Assembly (NCBI RefSeq): GCF_001888055.1
Contig: NZ_LXHZ01000022.1
Coordinates: 124,001-188,000, forward strand
Direction: 5' to 3'
From: Rappaport israeli
GTDB taxonomy: Bacteria > Pseudomonadota > Gammaproteobacteria > Cardiobacteriales > Cardiobacteriaceae
Length of the DNA stretch: 64,000 nucleotides
The position numbers were made by a program, and so were the translations under genes. Below are positions 6,651 to 15,145 of this stretch, in pieces (position 1 is the first letter of the stretch; every line of letters begins with the position of its first letter). The notes under the pieces were generated by a model, which was given only the letters and a program-made list of their open reading frames with translations, was not told the origin of the DNA and ran no database searches.

Positions 6651-9346
6651 GTATGCGCCCTGAGTTACTTAATCGTGTCGTCCCTCGCATCCTTGACGAT
6701 TATGCTTTTAAAACAAGCGAGGATGGGCAATGGTTTAATCAAGGGAAATGCCCCGCTTGCAACAAGCGCAGCCTGTTTACCGCCGCTGATAATCCGTGGG
6801 TATTGCGTTGTGGGCGCGAGAATAAGTGCGGCGCGCAATACAGCATCCGTGACTTATACCCAGACGAGTTTGGTCAGTTTGATCAGCGCCACCCTGCCAC
6901 ATCATCAAACCCAATGGCGACTGCTGACGCATATATGAGCGAGGCGCGCGGATTGGACGTGGTGCACATGCGCAAGCATCAATACTACACCCAAGATAGC
7001 TGGTGGAGCAGGCAAGCAAATGCAGGCACAGCGACGGTTCGCTTTGCTATCCCCGGCACAGATGGCAGTTACATGGAGCGGTTTGTCGATCCAGTCGAGA
7101 TAACAAATGCCGACGGCACCCGCGAAATCCGCAAGCAGAATTTTAGCGGTCCGCATCGAGGTTTGTGGTGGCAACCGCCAGAAATGCCAATCAACGCTGG
7201 CGATGAGGTGTGGATTGTCGAAGCGATCATCGATGCAATCAGCTTGTGGCAAAACGGCATTAAAGCCGTCGCGATTTTGTCTTGCTCAAATTACCCCTCA
7301 AAGTCATTAACAAAGCTCATACAAGCTAAACATGTTAAGTGGGTTTGGGCGCTGGATAATGACGATGCCGGCAAGCGCGTTATTAAAAAGTTTGTCAAAC
7401 GCATGCGCGGAGATAACTTGCAATGCAATAGCGCTATTGCGCCACAAAAATCAAAATGCGATTGGAATGACCTGCACCGCCTCGGCCGACTACACAAAGA
7501 CGACCTTAAAGACTATAAGTATTATGGTGCATTGCTGATTGCAAACTCGGCGCTAGACAAAGCGGCATTGATGTTTGCTCGCCGGCAAACCCCGTTTTTT
7601 GTCGTGGATTTTGACAACCGCTTGTATTGGTTTACGATTGAGCAAAAAGCAATAGCTGAGGCGCGCGACGATATCCACCAAAGCGATCTGAACCCACGCG
7701 ATGAAGAGGAAATGCTGGCGCTGATCGCGAAAGACGCAGGCAAATTACAGCAAATCGCCAACGTTAGACCAGAATTCCTCTATTTCCAGCGCAACGAAAT
7801 TACGGATGAGAGCTGGTTTTTTTGTCGCATTAATTTTCCCGATGGCCGTCCGCCAGTCAACCTGCCATTTACCCCAGGCCAAGTCACCGCTTGCGCCGAA
7901 TTTAAAAAGCGCCTTGCCAGCGCCGAGGGCGCATGGTGGTCGGGTGAAGCAAAGCATTTGGATTGGATTGGCAGCCGATGGCTACAGAATCTCAAAAAGA
8001 TAAACACGATTGAGTATATCGGTTATAGCCGAGAGCACAAAGCCTACATCTTGCCCGATTTTGCCGTCAAAGCAGGCAAAGTCTATCCCAAAAACAAAGA
8101 TGATTATTTTGATCTACCGCGCGACTCTATTAAGACCCTGGCACAGGATAAGACGATAAAAATAGAGATGACTAACCAAAACTACCGCCAAGATTGGGCA
8201 CAACTGGTGTGGCGCGCTTTTGGCACCGACGGCATTATCGCTTGCGTGTATTGGTTTGGCTCGCTCTTTGCCGAGCATTTGCGCCACACCCAAAGCTCTT
8301 ATCCATTCCTAGAAATTATCGGCGAGCCCGGCGCGGGCAAGTCCACGCTCATCGAGTTTATTTGGAAAATATGGGGCCGTGAAGATTACGAGGGCATTGA
8401 CCCGAATAAAAATACCTTTGCAGGCAACCAACGCAAGATGACGCAATACGCCGCCATGCCGACCGTATTTATTGAAGCCGACCGCGACGAGGACTCACAT
8501 AGCAAAAAATTTGATTGGGAAGAGGTCAAGCCTTATTACAACGGTCGCGGATTGCGTGTTCGCGGGATGAAAAACTCGGGCAACGAAACCTACGAGCCCC
8601 CTTTCCGTGGCACCCTCGTCATCGCTCAAAATGAGCCCGTCAATGCGAGCGACGCCGTGCTTGAGCGTATTGTGCAACTACGGTTTAGCAAAGCAAACCA
8701 CAATCATGACTCAAGAATGGCTATAGATGAGATGATGACCCTTGAGCCAAGCCAGCTCAGTTATTTTGTCACTCTCTCATGTCAGCGCGAGCAACAAATT
8801 ATTGACCACGTCACGACAAGACAACATCTACATCAAGACTATTTGCTCAACAATACAGACATACAGACTTTACGTTTAGCCAAAAACCATGCACAACTAA
8901 TCGCCCTCGCTGAAGCGTTTGCAGATTTAGTTGGGCTCTCAAGCGATCAGCGAGCACAGACTTGCAATGCATTGGCACATGCTTGCGCCGACCGACAATT
9001 GGCCATAGCCAAGGACCACCCAATCGTTGCCGAGTTTTGGGATATTTTTGATTATTTAGATAGTCAAGGCAATAACCCAGATGGCTCACCCAGACCATTA
9101 CTTAATCATAGCCGCAACCCCAACGAAATAGCGGTCAATCTAAACGAATTTGTAGAGCAAGCAGGCATTGCAAAACAACAAATGCCGTTATTACGCGATT
9201 TAAAACGACTGCTAAAAACCTCAAAAAATCGCAAATTTATCGAATCAAGTCGGACGGTTTGCTCAGCAATAGATAGCAATAAATACGGCAAACCAAAAAC
9301 ACCCAGATGTTGGATATTCCAGCGCGCAGCAGGAGAAACAATATGA
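6647..9346 (+). CDS. Phage DNA primase/helicase
   Basis: An 899-residue replication protein. Near residues 33-62 four cysteines (CPAC and CGRENKCG) form a zinc-binding motif like that of primases. A Toprim-like segment follows (VWIVEAIIDAISLWQNGIKA, then WALDNDDAGKRVIKKF). A Walker A motif GEPGAGKST lies near residue 563, with VFIEADRDED about 45 residues later as probable Walker B, so the C-terminal half is a helicase ATPase. It would unwind and prime phage DNA. It is the largest gene of the early operon, coupled at both ends by ATGA overlaps. The frame is intact. Confidence 0.85.
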   Translation: MSMRPELLNRVVPRILDDYAFKTSEDGQWFNQGKCPACNKRSLFTAADNPWVLRCGRENKCGAQYSIRDLYPDEFGQFDQRHPATSSNPMATADAYMSEARGLDVVHMRKHQYYTQDSWWSRQANAGTATVRFAIPGTDGSYMERFVDPVEITNADGTREIRKQNFSGPHRGLWWQPPEMPINAGDEVWIVEAIIDAISLWQNGIKAVAILSCSNYPSKSLTKLIQAKHVKWVWALDNDDAGKRVIKKFVKRMRGDNLQCNSAIAPQKSKCDWNDLHRLGRLHKDDLKDYKYYGALLIANSALDKAALMFARRQTPFFVVDFDNRLYWFTIEQKAIAEARDDIHQSDLNPRDEEEMLALIAKDAGKLQQIANVRPEFLYFQRNEITDESWFFCRINFPDGRPPVNLPFTPGQVTACAEFKKRLASAEGAWWSGEAKHLDWIGSRWLQNLKKINTIEYIGYSREHKAYILPDFAVKAGKVYPKNKDDYFDLPRDSIKTLAQDKTIKIEMTNQNYRQDWAQLVWRAFGTDGIIACVYWFGSLFAEHLRHTQSSYPFLEIIGEPGAGKSTLIEFIWKIWGREDYEGIDPNKNTFAGNQRKMTQYAAMPTVFIEADRDEDSHSKKFDWEEVKPYYNGRGLRVRGMKNSGNETYEPPFRGTLVIAQNEPVNASDAVLERIVQLRFSKANHNHDSRMAIDEMMTLEPSQLSYFVTLSCQREQQIIDHVTTRQHLHQDYLLNNTDIQTLRLAKNHAQLIALAEAFADLVGLSSDQRAQTCNALAHACADRQLAIAKDHPIVAEFWDIFDYLDSQGNNPDGSPRPLLNHSRNPNEIAVNLNEFVEQAGIAKQQMPLLRDLKRLLKTSKNRKFIESSRTVCSAIDSNKYGKPKTPRCWIFQRAAGETI

Positions 9347-9591
9347 CCATAGAACAATATCTAATAGATATAAAAAGCGCCCTTGAGCGCAGTATCCAGC
9401 GCGATGACGATCTCTGGACGACTGACGATGTTGCCGCTTACCTAAAAATGAGCAAGCGCAGCGTACAGAGCATCATGAAACACCCCAATTTCCCAAAAGC
9501 AATCCGCCTACCAACAGGCGATAACGGCAGCAAACCGCGCTGGATCGCAGGCGAAATACGCCAATTTTGTAAACGATTTAAAACACAGTAG
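9343..9591 (+). CDS. AlpA/excisionase-like helix-turn-helix protein
   Basis: 82 residues from the ATG overlapping the primase stop. The segment DLWTTDDVAAYLKMSKRSVQSIMKHPNFPKAIRLP is the winged helix-turn-helix of the AlpA/excisionase type, followed by PRWIAGEIRQFCKRF, the usual family ending. Such proteins help excision or activate int genes. The integrase lies about 1.8 kb downstream on the other strand. Confidence 0.75.
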   Translation: MTIEQYLIDIKSALERSIQRDDDLWTTDDVAAYLKMSKRSVQSIMKHPNFPKAIRLPTGDNGSKPRWIAGEIRQFCKRFKTQ

Positions 9592-9600
9592 GAAATACCC

Positions 9601-10296
9601 ATGTTTAATTCAAATATAATTTTAAATGCAACTCAAAGAGCGTGGTTTAAAAGCGCAACCATAGAAGAAAAGCGCGCGTTTGTCGTAAAGGGCAAAGCAT
9701 CATACGGCGAACTATTTAATTCCAATACCAGGAAAATATCATTTTGCCCAAGAATTAGAGGCGTGATTTTTGGAGGTGAATATACTTCCCCCAATAAAGC
9801 GATTACCGCAGCTCAAGAATTGCTCGCTGAAATGAAAGAAATGCCACTCGCTGATATCGATGAATCGTCCCTTGGTATCAGTACGGTTAATCAAGAACTT
9901 GCAGCATCAATAGAAGACCAATCCAATTTCAGCGTCGATGCAATTATTCATCTTGCCACGCTGGTTAATGACCGCCCTGCTTGGACAAATTCAGTCTCAG
10001 AGTTTATTGAATCAGCAATAGATGAAGGCTCTCATCTCTACGATTACCTTGCTAGCCATAAATTAAAGCACGTACAGCATTTTCATAAAAACCTAGTCAG
10101 TATAGATGAAGATGCTGACGAACTTTCTCAAATAATCATTGAGACAGGAACAGCGGGGTGGTTGGTCAATGGCCAATACATAGGCTCGGGTTATAGACAA
10201 ATACGCTGGTTCTACGGTGAAACATACGAAGAAGCACTTGCCGAAGCAAGAGCATGGGCAGAATCTAAAGGTGCTGATGAGGATAAAACGAAATGA
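9601..10296 (+). CDS. Hypothetical prophage protein, 231 residues
   Basis: Starts 9 bases after the previous gene. The N-terminal half has a basic stretch with KISFCPRIRGVIFGGEYTSPNKAITAAQELL; the C-terminal part, ending WFYGETYEEALAEARAWAESK, is helical and acidic. No family recognised. It overlaps the exonuclease start by 4 bases, so it belongs to the early operon. Confidence 0.6.
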   Translation: MFNSNIILNATQRAWFKSATIEEKRAFVVKGKASYGELFNSNTRKISFCPRIRGVIFGGEYTSPNKAITAAQELLAEMKEMPLADIDESSLGISTVNQELAASIEDQSNFSVDAIIHLATLVNDRPAWTNSVSEFIESAIDEGSHLYDYLASHKLKHVQHFHKNLVSIDEDADELSQIIIETGTAGWLVNGQYIGSGYRQIRWFYGETYEEALAEARAWAESKGADEDKTK

Positions 10297-10691
10297 TTGT
10301 ATTAGACACCGAAACAACAGGGCTAGATAACGATGCAGAAATTGTCGAAATAGCCATTATCGACAGTTGGGGTACCCCTTTATTAAACACCCTAGTTAAA
10401 CCAAAAACGCCCATTACCCCAGAAGTCACCGCAATAAATGGCATAACCAATGAGATGCTAAAAGACGCACCGTGCTGGGAAGTTATACGTCCTTTAGTCA
10501 AAACTATTTTTGAAGATAATTGCTTTGACTTACCACAGGATAAATCCGAATTCCACAAAGCGTATGCATATAACGCCAAGTTTGATCAACGAATGTTGAT
10601 ACAAAGTGGATGGGAAGGCAAGCCACCCGAAATAATTTGCGCAATGGAACGCGCTATCCACCACCTAAAAATTGATCAATCCAACTGCTAG
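10293..10691 (+). pseudogene. DnaQ-type 3'-5' exonuclease, C-terminally truncated
   Basis: The N-terminus IVLDTETTGLDNDAEIVEIAIID contains the first acidic motif (DTET) of DEDD exonucleases, and AYNAKFDQRML holds the second. The normal protein continues about 50 residues further to the third motif with His and Asp. Here the frame runs into HHLKIDQSNC and stops, exactly where an ssb tail begins. A deletion fused the exonuclease front to the ssb end. Without the third motif it should be inactive. Confidence 0.7.
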
Positions 10692-10822
10692 ACAGCAAAA
10701 GCGCACAGCAGCCAGCACGACAGCAAACAGCCGCGACCACGAGCAATGCCTACGCTGAAGCAAGCGGAGGCACAATGCGCAGTAAATACGATAATTTTGA
10801 CGACGATCAAATCCCTTTTTAA
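10691..10822 (+). pseudogene. ssb: Single-stranded DNA-binding protein, C-terminal tail remnant (copy 1)
   Basis: This frame encodes a Gln/Ala-rich linker and the hallmark acidic tail FDDDQIPF before a stop, the end of a bacterial or phage SSB. The DNA-binding OB fold is gone; upstream it is joined to the truncated exonuclease. The last 42 bases of this segment and its flank recur at 11,243-11,284. Confidence 0.75.
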
Positions 10823-10832
10823 AAGCCATATA
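10791..10832 (+). repeat. 42-bp direct repeat, copy A (covers ssb tail)
   Basis: Starts ATAATTTTGACGACGATC and ends AAAGCCATATA. It is identical to 11,243-11,284 and encodes DNFDDDQIPF plus the stop and 10 bases of flank. Confidence 0.85.
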
Positions 10833-10865
10833 AGTGTGCAGGCATTGCAAAAGAAGTGAGGGACG

Positions 10866-11144
10866 ATGAGTAAGAACAATATTGAGCAGCAAATTATCAA
10901 AAAAGTAATCGATATATTTTTCCACCTTTGGGGTGAAAGACGTACCGCAAGCTTTCCAAGCTGCCGAGCATCAGTTTGTAACAACGAAGGCAGTTATTGC
11001 GTGTGGGCATCAAACACGAAAGGAACTGATTTTGAGGTTTTAGATGACAGCGAAGTAAGAGCACTAATCAGCGGCGTTGAGAATGGTTCTGTAGTGCAAA
11101 AGATTACGGATTTATACAACTGTGTTTCTCATGGGGTGTGGTAA
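10866..11144 (+). CDS. Hypothetical prophage protein, 92 residues
   Basis: Lies between the two ssb tails. It opens MSKNNIEQQIIKKVIDIFFHLWGERRTASF and includes SVCNNEGSYCVWASN. A GGGACGATG context gives a plausible ribosome site. No family recognised. The flanking repeat copies suggest that this gene sits in a segment duplicated or inserted by recombination between ssb genes. Confidence 0.5.
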   Translation: MSKNNIEQQIIKKVIDIFFHLWGERRTASFPSCRASVCNNEGSYCVWASNTKGTDFEVLDDSEVRALISGVENGSVVQKITDLYNCVSHGVW

Positions 11145-11198
11145 TGATTGAAGATTTAGAGCAGAAATATGAGCAAGAAAAATAGACAACAGTGGTTG

Positions 11199-11274
11199 CT
11201 CAACAAAGCACGCGGGCAACAATGCACCGCGCAGTAAAAACAATAATTTTGACGACGATCAAATCCCTTTTTAA
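11199..11274 (+). pseudogene. ssb: ssb C-terminal tail remnant (copy 2)
   Basis: The frame ends SKNNNFDDDQIPF and stop, the same SSB tail as copy 1, with even less upstream coding (about 25 codons, no start). Confidence 0.65.
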
Positions 11275-11284
11275 AAGCCATATA
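11243..11284 (+). repeat. 42-bp direct repeat, copy B
   Basis: Perfect copy of 10,791-10,832. The two copies enclose about 410 bases, including one small gene. Confidence 0.85.
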
Positions 11285-11376
11285 TGCCGATAAGGACGCG
11301 TTAAGCAGTGAGTGACGCGATGGAAAAAACCACTGCTACAAATGATTGTTAACCTATCAACAAGGCATTTGTCGTT

Positions 11377-11401
11377 GCCTCACGAGACGAGGCCCTTTTT
11401 T
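11377..11401 (+). terminator. Rho-independent terminator of the prophage early operon
   Basis: GCCTC, a 7-base loop and GAGGC are followed by CC and six T. It lies between the rightward operon and the convergent integrase gene. Confidence 0.55.
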
Positions 11402-11402
11402 A

Positions 11403-12404
11403 TTACCATTTTGGCTTTGATCTCACTGCATTAACTAATTCACTTGCATGCGGATTAAAATATATCATCAAAGACCGTGGGTCACGATGCCCGATTATTT
11501 TGCCAAGCGCCAAAGGGTCCATGCCTTCCAACTGCGCCATCCGCGAGCAAGCTTCGTGGCGCGCATCATGAAACCGTAGGTCAGTAATTTGTGCCAATTG
11601 TAGTGCCCGACGGAATAATGTCCCCGCGCTGGATTGGTTATAGGGAAATACTCGCTCGCCCTCTTTTGCCGTTTGCATTTGCTCAATTAATTCAACTGCA
11701 CGCTCAGTAAGCGGCACATGCCGATCATCGCCATTTTTTGTAACTGGTAAATACACATAACCATCTTGCAAATTAACGTTGTCCCAAGTCAAACCATAGA
11801 TTTCGCCCTGCCTCATACCAGTTTCGATTGCCAATAAAAATGCAACCGCCACAGCTTGCTGCGCTTTGCTAACTGATTTCTCTGGTGAGTATCCAAGCGC
11901 GTCACAAATCCGCATGATCTCATCATTGCTAATGCGACGATTACGCCCTTTGGGCTCTTTTGGTTTGCGCGCATCATTAACAGGGTTGGTTAAGCAATAA
12001 CGCCAGCGGACGCATTCTCTAAATACCGAACGTAATATGGTGAGCTCTCGTAGGATTGATCCATCAGCTAACCCTTGATCCTTTCGTAATTTAATCCAGT
12101 GCTCGATATCATCGGAGGTAATTAAATCAACATAATCATCAGCAATAGCATCTCGCTGAAGTTTAGCTATTCTCATTTGTTCCCAGCGTTGGCCTTTGTG
12201 TTGTGGCGCAATCTCGTGGCTATATCGCTCTAACGCTTCCGCGAGCGTCCGCTTGATAACATGTTGCCCACTTTTGAGCAGTGCTTTTTGTTCGAGCTCA
12301 AATCTTTGCGCCTCAATTTTTGTCGAAAAAGATTTGTAAATCCCAGGCATCCCTTTGCGCCTGATCTCAACATGCCATTTACCATTTTTAGATACTATTG
12401 CCAC
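11403..12404 (-). CDS. int: Phage tyrosine integrase
   Basis: 333 residues with the full catalytic set: Arg in ETGMRQGEIYGL, Lys in the following beta hairpin (VTKNGDDRHVPL), HDARHEA for the His-x-x-Arg box, IIGHRD for the second His, and the Tyr in LMIYFNPHA. The N-terminal part has an arm-binding-like start (VSKNGKWHVEIRRKG) and a core-binding helical domain (about 60-150). The start is GTG at 12,404. The gene points away from the adjacent tRNA-Leu, with the att core expected in the tRNA 3' end. It is intact, unlike the fragment near 2.9 kb. Confidence 0.92.
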   Translation of the reverse strand: MAIVSKNGKWHVEIRRKGMPGIYKSFSTKIEAQRFELEQKALLKSGQHVIKRTLAEALERYSHEIAPQHKGQRWEQMRIAKLQRDAIADDYVDLITSDDIEHWIKLRKDQGLADGSILRELTILRSVFRECVRWRYCLTNPVNDARKPKEPKGRNRRISNDEIMRICDALGYSPEKSVSKAQQAVAVAFLLAIETGMRQGEIYGLTWDNVNLQDGYVYLPVTKNGDDRHVPLTERAVELIEQMQTAKEGERVFPYNQSSAGTLFRRALQLAQITDLRFHDARHEACSRMAQLEGMDPLALGKIIGHRDPRSLMIYFNPHASELVNAVRSKPKW

Positions 12405-12413
12405 AATGCATCC

Positions 12414-12444
12414 ATCCGTAAAACCATCCGTAATTTATCCGTAA
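12414..12444. repeat. Three ATCCGTAA direct repeats next to int
   Basis: ATCCGTAA occurs at 12,414-12,421, 12,426-12,433 and 12,437-12,444, spaced 12 and 11 bases, between the integrase start and the tRNA. Helical-turn spacing beside int is typical of integrase arm sites or excisionase sites. Confidence 0.5.
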
Positions 12445-12553
12445 AAATTTGGATATCGTTGCGTTATTCTGCATGGTTTTGCAAAAAATGCAAAGGCTAA
12501 TGGCTTGTTTTTCTACTTGTTTCGCGTTGTTGCGTTATTTTGCAAACTTGAGA

Positions 12554-12642
12554 TGGTGCCCGGGGCCGGACTCGAACCGGCACGGATGTTTAGTCCGAGG
12601 GATTTTAAGTCCCTTGCGTCTACCAATTTCGCCACCCGGGCA
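12554..12642 (-). tRNA. tRNA-Leu (anticodon UAA)
   Basis: On the minus strand this reads TGCCCGGGTGGCGAAATTGG and onward, with an anticodon loop CTTAAAA (anticodon TAA), a long variable arm typical of leucine tRNAs, GGTTCGAGTCC in the T arm and an encoded CCA (12,554-12,556). The 7-bp acceptor stem TGCCCGG/CCGGGCA pairs fully. Its 3' end faces the integrase, so it is the probable attachment site and was kept intact by integration. Confidence 0.95.
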
Positions 12643-12658
12643 TTGAAAGAGAGCGCGC

Positions 12659-12687
12659 ATAATATCCTTATTAAGGAGGCGCGTCAA
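12659..12687 (-). promoter_or_regulatory. Promoter of tRNA-Leu
   Basis: On the minus strand TTGACG (12,687-12,682) and TATTAT (12,664-12,659) are 17 bases apart, just upstream of the tRNA 5' end. Confidence 0.6.
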
Positions 12688-12771
12688 TTATTTTTTAAAC
12701 TTTTTTATTTTTGTCTCCATTGAGCTTGCTGTGCGATTAATTTTGCATGCACTGGCGCATAGGTATACCGA

Positions 12772-13818
12772 TTATACAACACGCAGAGAAAGGCAAAGGC
12801 AAGGCATAAAAAAACCTAAGCAAAGAGTAAGTATAAAGGGCGACAAACCGATATTGAGCAGTACAGACGCATTATCCCGACTTCTTAACTCTAACTCACA
12901 ACGCACCCATGGACTATCAGCCATTTTGAGTTGCTTGCCTTTTTCATAAAACCTTAATAAACGTGAACTATCACGACTGCCGATATAAAGGGTGCGTCCT
13001 TTACTGGTTTCGTTAAACCAATCATCGCCTTCTTTGCGTAATTTTGGACGAGTATAGGCATTGGTAAATCCGCCTTCATAATAGGTTTTTAAAGCATCAT
13101 CAACACTAAAGCGACCATCTAAAAAATCATGAGCAATATCTACACGAGTATAACGAAAGCGATACATTTGCTTTAGAAGACTAAAAGCATATAAACGGTG
13201 TTCCCAGCCATCTTTTGCTGCTGCTAAGCCTGTAGCGGTTAATTCTACGCAGATGGTGTCTGAGTTGCTTTTATTAATGATGCCGCCTAAACACACATAA
13301 CTATAGCAGTTTTCTAAATCCCCTAAGTTAAAAGAATCACTGTAGAAATTTGCGCTTTTATGGCGATTATGCGAGCAAGCAAAGCCAAATATCTCATGCA
13401 AATAAGGATTAAGTGCATTGATATAGTCTTCACTATAGTCAAAATCCTGTGCATCTAATTCTGTTAAAGCGTGAAGGGTGTGTTTGTCAAACACAAAGAT
13501 TAATTGATCAATAAATGCTTTATTGCCTTCGGTTGGAGTTCTAAACAATTGTTCAACTAATTTGCCATTACGAATAACGGGCAAAGAGACTTTTTTGGAG
13601 ACAAATGCCTTCACGTCAAATTGAGGCAAATGATTACTGTCACCCCCTGTTAGCGTGGGGGTGTCGCTAACGCCCCAGCGCTCAATAAATTGACGTTCAA
13701 ATAAAGCGCGCACCGACGCAGCAGCGGCACGCCCTGCTTGCCTGCCTTCTGCTTGCGTCTTGGTGCGCGCGCTAGTCTTTGTTGAGTAGTTGAGTTGGTC
13801 TTTGGTTGATAGCGACAT
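12772..13818 (-). pseudogene. Replication initiation protein (Rep_trans-like), 3' end disrupted
   Basis: The first about 320 residues resemble rolling-circle replication initiators of filamentous phages: RYTRVDIAHDFLDGRFSVDDALKTYYEGGF, then GRTLYIGSRDSSRLLRFYEKGKQLKMADSPWVRCELELR. The YIGSR-x-S and RFYEKG motifs are characteristic. After ELRSRDNASVLLNIG the sequence turns hydrophobic and ends LCLSLRVV, unlike the family, and the usual C-terminal part is missing. So the 3' end was lost or replaced. It would nick the phage origin to start replication; activity is doubtful. Confidence 0.65.
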
Positions 13819-13820
13819 GA

Positions 13821-13851
13821 AAACCCCGTTGATTAGTAATCATCGGGGTTT
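13821..13851. repeat. 31-bp near-perfect palindrome upstream of rep
   Basis: AAACCCCG and CGGGGTTT enclose TGATTA-G-TAATCA, with one T:T mismatch on each side. It lies directly upstream of the rep start on the minus strand. It could be a hairpin origin, an operator or a terminator of an upstream phage gene. Confidence 0.7.
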
Positions 13852-13898
13852 AAGACTGATAAATCAGATTAAATCAAGATACTGTTGTAAATCCCCGA

Positions 13899-14100
13899 TT
13901 AGGGATAATATATAAGTTTTCTTCCCTTAGAAATATACCCTAATTTCTGGAGCCAAAACAGTAATTCATCATACTGTTTAGAGGTTAAATCACCTTGTAA
14001 TTGTTCAATAATTTTAGTTGCTTCATTCGCCCTTTGTTGTAACTACATGCTATTGATTCGATGTGTTGCGCTATCTGCATAAACATTTTTTAGTTGCGTA
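13899..14100 (-). pseudogene. Decayed small frame upstream of rep
   Basis: Minus-strand translation gives ANLITQLKNVYADSATHRINSM, an in-frame TAG, then a segment through EATKIIEQLQGDLTSKQY, DELLFWLQKLGYIS and a stop at 13,899. The coherent, hydrophilic sequence on both sides of the stop suggests a former gene, origin unknown. Confidence 0.35.
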
Positions 14101-14117
14101 ATCAGATTGGCTATTTT

Positions 14118-14690
14118 TTAATTTTCTGTTTTATGCCAATAGGTTGGCATTTGTTTTTCCGCCAATGCTTTTAGATGGTTCACTTCTTGTTTAAGATTTT
14201 GATGATAAGAGGGTTCTTGCAAAGAGCGTTGCAATATTGGATGTTCTGCAATTGTTTGCTCTAGCGTTTTTGCCACAGAAGCTAGTGCATTTAAAGTATC
14301 ACTCACACCTGCCAATCCCTCTTTTTGACTGATTGGCCATAGTGGTTTTGCGATTTCTTGCAGGGATTGTGCCCATGCTACGGGCGTTTGCAATTTTGCC
14401 GCCACTTCAGCTACAGACCCATCTTGTTGGGCGGTGAGTGCCAATAGTGCCTGTACACGCGCCAAATCAATTTGTCCCTGATGATCTGTAATTAGGGTCT
14501 GCAGTTGTTGTAACTGCTCTCGCGATAGTTGCGGTAGTGTATTCGCGCCAGCCTGTTCTTGTGTGTAGACCTGTAGCGCGCCGTTATACGCCCCTAATAA
14601 GACCTCCAGTGCGGAAATTTCCTCTGCCGCTTGGCTTTTCGAGGCAAGTAGCGCCATCGCCATCACTCCCCATTTATAAAACCGTTTCAT
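14118..14690 (-). CDS. Secreted or periplasmic protein, unknown function
   Basis: 190 residues with a signal peptide (MKRFYKWGVMAMALLASKSQAAEE, cleavage likely after the second Ala). The mature part is Gln/Leu-rich and predicted helical. The start overlaps the previous stop by one base. It is the last gene of the leftward group that begins with cysE. No family recognised. Confidence 0.6.
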   Translation of the reverse strand: MKRFYKWGVMAMALLASKSQAAEEISALEVLLGAYNGALQVYTQEQAGANTLPQLSREQLQQLQTLITDHQGQIDLARVQALLALTAQQDGSVAEVAAKLQTPVAWAQSLQEIAKPLWPISQKEGLAGVSDTLNALASVAKTLEQTIAEHPILQRSLQEPSYHQNLKQEVNHLKALAEKQMPTYWHKTEN

Positions 14691-15145
14691 TATTGTCTCT
14701 CCTCTAATCCTAATTCCATTTGTAGCGCTTTAATCTTAGAAAAATCAGCATGTTCACTGTAATGCGTGCTTAAACGTTGCAATAATGCCTGTGCCTGCGC
14801 GCGCTCACCCAACTGCGTTGCCATTACCTGCGCCACTAATAAATAATTATTCACCACATCTTTATGCCCAGCAAAGCGCTTACTAAAGCCCTCCACCAAA
14901 ATCAGCACTTCTTCTCCTTTTTGCTCTGTTGCAAGATATTGCCCTAACGGATAGACCGCATCCGCTGGAAAATGCGACTTTGCTTGCGCTTGAGGCAATT
15001 GTTTATACACACGATAGGCGGTATAAGCCTCATTTGATTCAAGCGCCTGCATCAGCTCAGCTTGCCACGTTTTAATATCCACCGCATCAGTCGCCTTTAA
15101 CGCTTCAGGCACAATCCCATCCTTATGCGCATCAAAAATAGACAT
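14690..15145 (-). CDS. TPR-like cytoplasmic protein, unknown function
   Basis: 151 residues, all-helical in appearance, with ALESNEAYTAYRVYKQLPQA and LVEGFSKRFAGHKDVVNNYLLVAQ suggesting tetratricopeptide-like hairpins. It begins one base after the preceding stop, so it is co-transcribed with its neighbours in the cysE group. A link to sulfur or iron-sulfur metabolism is suggested only by context. Confidence 0.55.
   Translation of the reverse strand: MSIFDAHKDGIVPEALKATDAVDIKTWQAELMQALESNEAYTAYRVYKQLPQAQAKSHFPADAVYPLGQYLATEQKGEEVLILVEGFSKRFAGHKDVVNNYLLVAQVMATQLGERAQAQALLQRLSTHYSEHADFSKIKALQMELGLEERQ

Larger units (their letters stand above)
1..12556. mobile_element. Composite, partly decayed P2-like prophage (right part) ending at tRNA-Leu
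   Basis: Tail genes, a leftward repressor cassette, a rightward early operon and a leftward tyrosine integrase lie in a row and stop at the 3' end of a tRNA-Leu gene, a classic integration site. The left end is outside the window. The element looks defective: the tape measure gene is reduced to 84 codons, the exonuclease is cut short, two ssb genes survive only as their tails, and an extra integrase fragment sits next to gene D. The mixture suggests deletion and recombination between related phages. No second copy of the tRNA 3' end was seen to the left, so the other attachment site should lie upstream of the window. Confidence 0.8.
12772..14117 (-). mobile_element. Filamentous-phage (inovirus-like) replication remnant
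   Basis: A truncated replication-initiation gene, a 31-bp palindrome in front of it and a short decayed frame upstream form a small leftward module just beyond the tRNA. No coat or assembly (Zot-like) genes are present, so it is a remnant. Confidence 0.5.

Noticed and set aside
12449-12723. Two + strand frames across the tRNA-Leu region, one reading GAGLEPARMFSPRDFKSL
   Set aside because: This is the well-known false translation of a leucine tRNA gene; the tRNA folds perfectly on the other strand.
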